Below are positions 1 to 4,659 of a stretch of 5,295 nt of DNA, piece by piece; within the stretch, counting starts at the first letter, position 1, and the number at the start of each line of letters is the position of its first letter. The notes under the pieces were generated by a model that was not told the DNA's origin, made no database searches, and was given only the letters and a program-made list of their open reading frames with translations. Where the stretch lies: NCBI GenBank assembly GCA_018895795.1, contig JAHINZ010000004.1, positions 1 to 5,295 on the forward strand, written 5' to 3'. The translations under genes were made by a program, and so were the position numbers. The DNA is from Alphaproteobacteria bacterium. GTDB lineage: Bacteria > Pseudomonadota > Alphaproteobacteria > Caulobacterales > Caulobacteraceae.

Positions 1-678
1 CAGGCCGCGCAGTTCGCCGTGCGGCGTGTCGAAGAGCCGATCCATCAAGTCTCGCGTCCAGTCGGGTCCGAGGAAGTCGTGCATGCCCGTGCGCAAGAGT
101 TGAGCCCGCTTCCACGCCAGAAGCTGATCGAAGGCCTGCCGCGAGTGGTCGTCCGCGACGAGGCGCAACGCCCCGTGTTCGCGCTCCAACTTGCCGGCTA
201 GCCGTCGGTAGTTCTTGATCTTCTTGGGGCTGGCGGCCCGAATTCGCTCCAGATAGGCCTCGGCGTCATCCGTCGGAACGATCAGATGGCCGCCAGGTCC
301 TTCCCGCCCGGGGAACCGGCCGAAGGGATCGATCAGGGCCGTGAAGCGCCATGCCGAAATCCCGGCGTCCGCCAGGGCGTGGCGGCCGTCTGTCCAGAGG
401 GCGGGCGCGCTGACCAAGCCGTGATAGTCGGCGAACGGCCCGCCGATCGGCCGGGCTTGGCCCCCCGAATGGCGGTGATACGGCAAGAAGCCCACGGCCT
501 GGCCCTGCCGGCGGAAAACGCAAACCCTGGCGTCGGGACGCAGCGCGCCCACGGCCTGGGTGAAGTCGGGGCCAAGGAGGGGGCTGTCAAAGCCCGGCTG
601 GGCCGCGGCAAGCGCGCGCCAGGCCAGTAGGTCGTCAGGCGCGAGCGCGCCGGGATGCAGGGTTTGAACGTCAGGCAT
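1..678 (-). CDS. CelD/BcsL-type GNAT family N-acetyltransferase, N-terminal part (runs off left edge)
   Basis: The minus-strand frame from the ATG at 678-676 stays open for exactly 226 codons to the window edge, so the C-terminus is missing. It begins MPDVQTLHPGALAPDD and shows the family's usual N-terminal half, with segments such as FLPYHRHSGGQARPIGGPFADYHG (given here as its parts FLPYHRH and IGGPFADYHG, about residues 70-95). The basic helix SPKKIKNYRRLAGKLE at residues 150-165 is typical of the start of the CelD-like acetyltransferase domain, and WTRDLMDRLF follows near 207. Family members usually run to about 350-400 residues and are soluble cytoplasmic enzymes thought to acylate sugars or lipid-linked intermediates during exopolysaccharide synthesis; Caulobacter HfsK, a holdfast factor, is of this broad type. 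The start is supported by GGAAAGG (plus positions 684-690) five bases upstream and by an in-frame stop just above it. The gene is divergent from the receptor. The family call is good; substrate and pathway are unknown. Confidence 0.85.
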   Translation of the reverse strand, partial: MPDVQTLHPGALAPDDLLAWRALAAAQPGFDSPLLGPDFTQAVGALRPDARVCVFRRQGQAVGFLPYHRHSGGQARPIGGPFADYHGLVSAPALWTDGRHALADAGISAWRFTALIDPFGRFPGREGPGGHLIVPTDDAEAYLERIRAASPKKIKNYRRLAGKLEREHGALRLVADDHSRQAFDQLLAWKRAQLLRTGMHDFLGPDWTRDLMDRLFDTPHGELRGL

Positions 679-712
679 GCCGACCTTTCCAGTCTGGCAG
701 GCGAGCTACGCA

Positions 713-731
713 CTGACGTTTTCAACGTCAG
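713..731. promoter_or_regulatory. Perfect inverted repeat, operator candidate upstream of the acetyltransferase
   Basis: CTGACGTT (713-720) and AACGTCAG (724-731) are perfect 8-base arms around a three-base centre TTC. The element lies 35 bases upstream of the acetyltransferase ATG, where a repressor site would act on that gene. The half-site AACGTCAG occurs a third time at 667-674, inside codons 2-5 of the same gene. Nothing is transcribed towards it that would need a terminator and there is no T-run, so an operator is likelier than a terminator. The cognate regulator is not identifiable. Confidence 0.5.
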
Positions 732-748
732 AATTTCCGCCGGGTAAA

Positions 749-765
749 GTAACGCGAAACGTTAC
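749..765. repeat. Inverted repeat GTAACG / CGTTAC
   Basis: Perfect 6-base arms GTAACG (749-754) and CGTTAC (760-765) flank a five-base spacer CGAAA. The right arm overlaps the first TTACCATGATGG copy. The outer pair GGTAA (743-747) and TTACC (762-766) is also symmetric, so several half-sites of the same kind are packed here. This fits a compound protein-binding site, but it is short enough for chance to remain possible. Confidence 0.35.
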
Positions 766-777
766 CATGATGGGTAG
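762..777. promoter_or_regulatory. Operator-like element, copy 1 (imperfect palindrome)
   Basis: TTACCATGATGG at 762-773 is identical to bases 842-853. In this copy the right arm reads ATGGGTA, so the palindrome is imperfect. It sits about 30 bases upstream of the -35 hexamer of the promoter candidate at 802-829. Together with copy 2 it looks like one half of a two-site operator. Function is inferred from position and repetition only. Confidence 0.45.
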
Positions 778-801
778 GTTTCTTGTGGTGTATAGTGTCA
801 G

Positions 802-829
802 TTGAAGTTTACGAACTGATCGCTACCAA
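802..829 (+). promoter_or_regulatory. Candidate promoter directed at the TonB receptor gene
   Basis: TTGAAG at 802-807 followed by GCTACCAA at 822-829 resembles the Caulobacter housekeeping pattern (TTGACG-type -35, then GCTANAWC-type -10 after a 10-14 base gap), with mismatches in both elements. It lies between the two TTACCATGATGG copies, so transcription would start near 836, close to copy 2. If real, the receptor mRNA would carry a leader of about 350 bases. Other weak candidates exist, for example TTGACA at 973-978, which lacks a convincing -10. Confidence 0.3.
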
Positions 830-841
830 GTCGTTATAACC

Positions 842-856
842 TTACCATGATGGTAA
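842..856. promoter_or_regulatory. Operator-like element, copy 2 (perfect palindrome)
   Basis: TTACCAT-G-ATGGTAA is a perfect palindrome with 7-base arms around a single G. Its first 12 bases repeat those at 762-773 exactly 80 bases upstream. The GGTAAAGT at 852-859 also recurs at 743-750. It would overlap the early transcribed region of the promoter candidate at 802-829, a classic repressor position. The symmetry suggests a dimeric regulator; the family cannot be assigned. Confidence 0.5.
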
Positions 857-966
857 AGTTAAGTATTGATCGTAGCGCCCATCTCGCGATCATGCCTCGA
901 CGATTCATAACAATTTCTATGCAAGCTTGTATCCGGTGTGTGGATTCTGAAGTTTAATAAAATAGT

Positions 967-977
967 CATAGATTGAC
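967..977 (+). repeat. 11-base direct repeat CATAGATTGAC, copy 1
   Basis: CATAGATTGAC here is identical to bases 1100-1110, 133 bases downstream, and contains the -35-like TTGACA (973-978) at its end. No matching -10 is evident downstream. The repeat may be a regulator site or a trace of a small duplication. Confidence 0.4.
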
Positions 978-1090
978 ATCCATTCAGTCGGATTGGGGCG
1001 TGAAATTGCTGACATCGCGGAATTGAGCGCCATATTTAACTTACATCTCCCCAGAAATTGGGAATACAATCCCTGATTGGAGGGCTTCAA

Positions 1091-1114
1091 ATGTATATAC
1101 ATAGATTGACTTGA
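1091..1114 (+). CDS. Possible 7-residue leader peptide (mini-ORF) upstream of the receptor
   Basis: An ATG at 1091 is preceded by GGAGGG (1079-1084) with a six-base spacer, a better ribosome binding site than most in this window. The frame encodes MYIHRLT and stops at TGA (1112-1114), 78 bases before the receptor ATG. Its codons TAT, ATA, AGA and TTG are ones a G+C-rich genome usually avoids, which is a feature of some regulatory leader peptides. The first 12 bases, ATGTATATACAT, are also a perfect palindrome (1091-1102), so a DNA-binding site is an alternative. A small inverted repeat (CCGCC 1148-1152, GGCGG 1161-1165) lies between it and the receptor start. Translation is inferred only from the ribosome binding site. 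Confidence 0.3.
   Translation: MYIHRLT
1100..1110 (+). repeat. 11-base direct repeat CATAGATTGAC, copy 2
   Basis: Second copy of the 967-977 element, overlapping the mini-ORF from its fourth codon. Beyond the 11 bases the copies diverge (ATCC versus TTGATCC). Confidence 0.4.
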
Positions 1115-1175
1115 TCCCGGCCAAGCCCGGAACCTCGCCCGACGTGACCGCCAAGGGGACGGCGGACGGAGCCAT

Positions 1176-1186
1176 GAGGTGAGGGG
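1176..1186 (+). promoter_or_regulatory. Ribosome binding site of the TonB receptor gene
   Basis: GAGGTGAGGGG ends six bases before the ATG at 1193 and fixes that start. An ATG-AGG-TGA triplet set (1174-1182) lies over it, so initiation there would terminate at once inside the binding site. Confidence 0.75.
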
Positions 1187-1192
1187 ATCGCC

Positions 1193-3886
1193 ATGAAACT
1201 GATCGACAAACGAACTCTGCTGGCGGGCGTCGCCGCCATGGCGACGCTGGTCGGCGCCGGACAGTCCTTCGCGCAGGCGACGGACACCGCTACCGTCGAG
1301 GAACTGATCGTCACGGGCAGCCGGATCAAGCGCGCAGACATCACCGGCGTGGGCCCGGCGACCGTCATCTCGCAGGACCAGATCGAGCGGACGGGTCTGA
1401 CCAATGTCGAAGCGTTGCTGCAACGACTGCCGGCGTCGGCGGGCAACGCCGGCAATCAGACCAACGCCTACTGGACCGGAAACGGTTACGGCACCGCCCA
1501 GGTCAATCTGCGGGGCCTCGGGATCAACCGTACCTTGACCCTGATCAATGGCCGCCGGGTGGTAAACGGCGGCACCGGCGCCAACAGTGCGCCCGACCTC
1601 AACATGATCCCGACGGCCATCATCGGCCGCATCGACGTCCTCAAGGACGGCGCCTCGGCGATCTACGGCGCCGACGCCGTCGCGGGCGTGGTCAACATCA
1701 TCACCCAGAACAATTTCGAAGGACTAAAGCTCTCGGGCAAATACGGCGTCACCGACGAGGGCGACGGTCAGGAATACGCTGTCGATGTCCTATGGGGCAT
1801 GCGCAACGAGCGTGGGGGCGTCACCGCCGGGCTTACCTATCAGAAGACCGAGGCGGTCAATCTGGCCAGCCGCGCACCCTGCGGTCTGGGCGAATCTGGC
1901 GGACAACTCGTCTGCATCTCGAGCGCCTCGACGATCGGCGGTCGCGCGGTGCTGCCCAATGGCCAGCAGATCAATTTCAACCAGACCCCCGGCGGCAACG
2001 GCAATTTCTACGAGCCCTACAGCGCCGCCAAGCACAACTTCAATTCCAACCCGTTCCTCAACGCGGTCAGCCCGATCGAGCGGATCAGCACCGCCTTCCT
2101 GGCCGACTACAAGTTGACCGACACCGTCACCCTGTTTGGCGAACTGTTCTTCACCCACCGGGAAAGCCATCAGATCGCCACGCCGGGCACATTGCGCAAT
2201 CTGGTCATCTCGGCCAGCAATCCAACCAACCCGACGGGCCAGAACATCACCCTTCTGCAACGCCGCTTGGCCGAACCTGGTCCGCGGATCTTCTCGCAGG
2301 AAACCGACACCTATCGTTTCGTGGGCGGGGCGCGCGGTGAGCTGAAAGGCGACTGGACCTGGGAGGCCGCCGCCAACTGGGGTCGCAACACCGGGGTCGA
2401 TGCGATGAGCAACATCGCCAACCTCGAGCGCGTGCGTAACTCGGTCAACACCAGCGTCTGCAGCGCCACCGCCGGCGCGGCCATCCCTTGCATCGACTAT
2501 CTAGGCGCGGGCGACGTGACGCCCGCGGCCCTGAAATACATCCTGTTCAATTCCCGCGACACCGGCGGGAACGAGCAAAAGAGCGTTACCGCCGATGTTA
2601 CCGGCACGCTTCTCAACTTGCCGGCCGGTCCGCTGGCGGTGGCCGCCGGCGTCGTCTATCGCCAAGAAAAGGGCTGGCGCGATCCGGACGCCTTGACGGT
2701 GCTGGGCATCGCCAACACCAATCAGCAAGACCCGATCTCCGGGTCGGTGACCGCCAAGGAAGCCTATCTGGAACTGTCCGCGCCGCTGCTCTCCAATCTG
2801 CCGATGGTGGAGCGCCTGGAACTGGACACGGCCGTTCGCTACTCCGACTACAACCTGTTTGGATCCAACGAGACCTACAAGGTCGGCTTGAACCGGACGG
2901 TGGTTCCAAGCCTGCGGCTGCGCGCCACCTACGGGACGGGCTTTCGCATTCCCAGCGTGCCCGAACTGTTTGGCGGGGTGGCCGAGGGCAACCTGACGAC
3001 CACCGATCCGTGCAGCCGCTACGCCACCAGCGGCAACGCCACCCTGATCGCCAACTGCCGAGCCACCGGTGTGCCGGCCAACTACGTCCAGCTGGGCAAC
3101 ACTGTATTGACCACCGTCGGCGGCAACCAGAACCTGAAACCGGAAACCGCCAAGACCCTGACCTTGGGCGCGGTGCTACAGCCGCCGATGATCCCTGGCC
3201 TGTCGGTGACGGTCGATTACTTCGATATCGAGATCAAGGACGCCATCCGCTCGATCCCCGGTTCGACCAAGCTGGCCGTCTGCTACGCGACGCCCAACCT
3301 GGCCCACCCGTTCTGCGGCGCGTCCAACTTCACGCGCAGCCCTCTGACCGGCGAGATCACCTATCTGTCCGCGCAGCCGACCAATGCCGGCCTGGAGAAG
3401 ATGAAAGGCGTCGATGTCGGGGTTCGCTACGAGTTCGACGTGCGCGGCCTGCGCGCCAGCCTCGACTGGAACACCACCTATCTGGACAGCTACGTTGTGA
3501 CCCCGTTCCAGGGCGCCGATCCCATCGTGTTCGACGGCCATATCGGCGGCGGCAATGGCGGCTATCCGCACTGGCGCTCGAACGGCAGCGTCTCGCTACA
3601 GGCCGAGCGCTGGACCGGAACCTATTCGGTTCAGTGGATTGGCAAGGCCACCGACTTCAACGCCGCCCCCACGGCGATCGGTTACAGGACGCCTAACGTC
3701 TTCTACCACAACGCCCAGTTCGCCTATCGCCTCGGAAAGCAGGCCGACGTCGCCGTCGGCGTCGACAACCTTTTCGACAAGAAGGCGCCGTTCATCCAGA
3801 GCTGGACCGACGGCAACACCGACACCATGACCTACGACCTGCTGGGTCGGCGCGGCTATGTGCGGCTGAGCTACAAGTTCAACTAA
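1193..3886 (+). CDS. TonB-dependent outer-membrane receptor (897 residues, complete)
   Basis: This is an energy-coupled outer-membrane transporter: a 22-strand barrel closed by an N-terminal plug, opened by TonB-ExbB-ExbD. Residues 1-29 form a signal peptide (basic MKLIDKR, hydrophobic core, likely cleavage after SFA or AQA). VEELIVTG at 35-42 fits a TonB box. The plug follows to about residue 175, with the hallmarks LRGLGINRTLTLINGRR (from about 105) and RIDVLKDGASAIYGAD (from 146). Barrel motifs include YGTGFRIPSVPELFG (from 580), NQNLKPETAK (from 645) and VGVDNLFD (855-862). The chain ends GYVRLSYKFN, an aromatic-rich barrel end although the final residue is Asn rather than Phe. Length is normal for the family. 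All eight cysteines fall in four close pairs (230/241, 423/433, 607/622, 697/708), probably disulfides in loops. Two PepSY genes follow on the same strand. The ligand is unknown; the context favours a metal or cofactor chelate. Confidence 0.95.
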   Translation: MKLIDKRTLLAGVAAMATLVGAGQSFAQATDTATVEELIVTGSRIKRADITGVGPATVISQDQIERTGLTNVEALLQRLPASAGNAGNQTNAYWTGNGYGTAQVNLRGLGINRTLTLINGRRVVNGGTGANSAPDLNMIPTAIIGRIDVLKDGASAIYGADAVAGVVNIITQNNFEGLKLSGKYGVTDEGDGQEYAVDVLWGMRNERGGVTAGLTYQKTEAVNLASRAPCGLGESGGQLVCISSASTIGGRAVLPNGQQINFNQTPGGNGNFYEPYSAAKHNFNSNPFLNAVSPIERISTAFLADYKLTDTVTLFGELFFTHRESHQIATPGTLRNLVISASNPTNPTGQNITLLQRRLAEPGPRIFSQETDTYRFVGGARGELKGDWTWEAAANWGRNTGVDAMSNIANLERVRNSVNTSVCSATAGAAIPCIDYLGAGDVTPAALKYILFNSRDTGGNEQKSVTADVTGTLLNLPAGPLAVAAGVVYRQEKGWRDPDALTVLGIANTNQQDPISGSVTAKEAYLELSAPLLSNLPMVERLELDTAVRYSDYNLFGSNETYKVGLNRTVVPSLRLRATYGTGFRIPSVPELFGGVAEGNLTTTDPCSRYATSGNATLIANCRATGVPANYVQLGNTVLTTVGGNQNLKPETAKTLTLGAVLQPPMIPGLSVTVDYFDIEIKDAIRSIPGSTKLAVCYATPNLAHPFCGASNFTRSPLTGEITYLSAQPTNAGLEKMKGVDVGVRYEFDVRGLRASLDWNTTYLDSYVVTPFQGADPIVFDGHIGGGNGGYPHWRSNGSVSLQAERWTGTYSVQWIGKATDFNAAPTAIGYRTPNVFYHNAQFAYRLGKQADVAVGVDNLFDKKAPFIQSWTDGNTDTMTYDLLGRRGYVRLSYKFN

Positions 3887-3895
3887 TCCGTCTCA

Positions 3896-3927
3896 GCGCC
3901 TGGCCGGCCTCGCCGCTGGCCAGGCGC
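3896..3927 (+). repeat. Strong hairpin between the receptor and PepSY genes
   Basis: GCGCCTGGCC (3896-3905) and GGCCAGGCGC (3918-3927) are perfect 10-base arms around a 12-base loop, starting nine bases after the receptor stop codon. The following bases, CTCTCGATC, contain no T-run, so it is not a textbook intrinsic terminator. It may protect the 3' end of the receptor mRNA or partly attenuate transcription into the downstream genes, giving more receptor than inner-membrane protein. Confidence 0.7.
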
Positions 3928-3936
3928 CTCTCGATC

Positions 3937-3942
3937 AGGTGA
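3937..3942 (+). promoter_or_regulatory. Ribosome binding site that decides the start of the first PepSY gene
   Basis: AGGTGA lies five bases before the ATG at 3948. An in-frame GTG at 3939-3941 would extend the protein by three residues, but it lies inside this Shine-Dalgarno sequence and has no good site of its own, so the ATG is preferred. Confidence 0.65.
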
Positions 3943-3947
3943 AGACT

Positions 3948-4652
3948 ATGCGTTGGCCGGCCCTCGCCCGGAACACACACAAATGGCTCGGCCTTGTCAT
4001 CGGCGTGCAGGCGGTCCTTTGGACCTTCAGCGGCCTCTACATGACCGCCGTCCATCTCGACATCATTCATGGCGACCACCTGGTGCGCCACGCGCCATCG
4101 CCGCCGCTGGAGCTTGCCAACCTGGTCGAGCCCGGCGCGGTGATGACGGCGGCGCCTAGCCAGGCCGTGCGGCTGGAGACCCAGTTGGGTCAGCCGGTCT
4201 ACGTTTTGACAGGCGGCTCGGAGCGCGCTTTGTTCGACGCACGCACCGGCGACAAGCTGTCGCCGCTGGACCAGGCCGCCGCGGAAACTCGCGCCAAGGC
4301 GCTTTATGCCGGCGTCGGGCCGATCAAGGCCGTCGAGTTGCTCGGCAAGGCGCCGCCGGAAATTCGCGGTCGTCCGGCGCCGCTCTGGCGCATCGAGTTC
4401 CAGGGCTGGTGGCGACCGACGCTCTACATCTCGGCCCAGACCGGTGAGCTGGTCGCCAAGCGCCACGACCTGTGGCGCATCTTCGACTTCGTGTGGATGT
4501 TCCACATCATGGACTACCAGGAGCGCGAGAACGTCAACAACACGCTCCTGCGCGTCGCCACCTGGGCGGCCGTGGCCAGTTGCGCCAGCGGCGCCTGGCT
4601 CCTGATCTTCAGTTTCCGCCGTCGTCGGCGGGCCCGCAAAGCCGCCGCGTGA
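3948..4652 (+). CDS. PepSY-type two-helix inner-membrane protein, first paralogue (234 residues)
   Basis: The predicted topology is a short basic N-terminus, a membrane helix at about 14-35 (WLGLVIGVQAVLWTFSGLY), a periplasmic domain at about 37-198 and a second helix at about 199-222. It ends in a cytoplasmic tail RRRRRARKAAA that obeys the positive-inside rule. The N-terminal HKW-x-G-L and W-T-x-S-G pattern and the PepSY-like WRIEFQGWWRPTLYISAQTGEL (seen as WRIEF and LYISAQTGELV, about 147-169) are typical of PepSY-associated membrane proteins. Next comes WRIFDFVWMFHIMDY at 176-190. His11 and His186 lie at the two membrane boundaries and could be haem or metal ligands; this is inference, drawn from haem-binding PepSY-membrane reductases such as FoxB. 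No flavin or NAD(P)H domain is present, so it would need a partner. It lies 61 bases after the receptor and seven before its paralogue, so co-transcription is likely. Catalytic activity is not demonstrable from the sequence. Confidence 0.85.
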   Translation: MRWPALARNTHKWLGLVIGVQAVLWTFSGLYMTAVHLDIIHGDHLVRHAPSPPLELANLVEPGAVMTAAPSQAVRLETQLGQPVYVLTGGSERALFDARTGDKLSPLDQAAAETRAKALYAGVGPIKAVELLGKAPPEIRGRPAPLWRIEFQGWWRPTLYISAQTGELVAKRHDLWRIFDFVWMFHIMDYQERENVNNTLLRVATWAAVASCASGAWLLIFSFRRRRRARKAAA

Positions 4653-4659
4653 GACCGTC

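Larger units (their letters stand above)
679..1192. other. Long AT-rich divergent intergenic region with several symmetric elements
   Basis: These 514 bases separate the two divergent starts. Bases about 720-1110 are visibly richer in A and T than the coding DNA on either side, while 1112-1192 returns to high G+C. I see no conventional gene: open frames crossing it are short or are antisense extensions from the receptor gene. It does hold a 19-base palindrome, a duplicated 12-base element, a promoter candidate, an 11-base direct repeat and a 7-codon mini-ORF, all listed separately. The stretch 861-966 holds only a weak inverted repeat (TGATCG at 867-872 and CGATCA at 887-892). The size suggests a regulated promoter with a long leader, but several promoters or an eroded insertion are also possible. 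Confidence 0.8.

Noticed and set aside
333..725. Minus-strand frame starting at 725 over the acetyltransferase
   Set aside because: It is out of frame with the CelD-like protein, is dominated by Arg, Pro, Ser and Ala, and lacks the ribosome binding site and domain motifs of the frame starting at 678.
713..731. Intrinsic terminator reading of the 19-base palindrome
   Set aside because: No gene converges on it, the loop is only three bases and there is no T-run; an operator fits the position better.
740..1110. Fur or Zur box upstream of the receptor
   Set aside because: The palindromes present (TTACCATGATGGTAA, ATGTATATACAT) do not convincingly match the Fur or Zur consensus that I know, so no metal regulator was assigned.
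836..1192. Known riboswitch (for example cobalamin) in the receptor leader
   Set aside because: I could not find the conserved boxes of a cobalamin or other familiar riboswitch by eye; a covariance-model search would settle it.
917..1423. 168-codon minus-strand frame crossing the receptor start and the intergenic region
   Set aside because: Most of it is antisense to the receptor signal peptide and plug; the rest is AT-rich intergenic sequence with no recognisable domain.
2488..3696. 402-codon open frame on the plus strand inside the receptor gene
   Set aside because: It lies wholly within the receptor in another frame, is rich in Arg, Gly and Gln as expected for a shifted G+C-rich frame, and matches no family I recognise.
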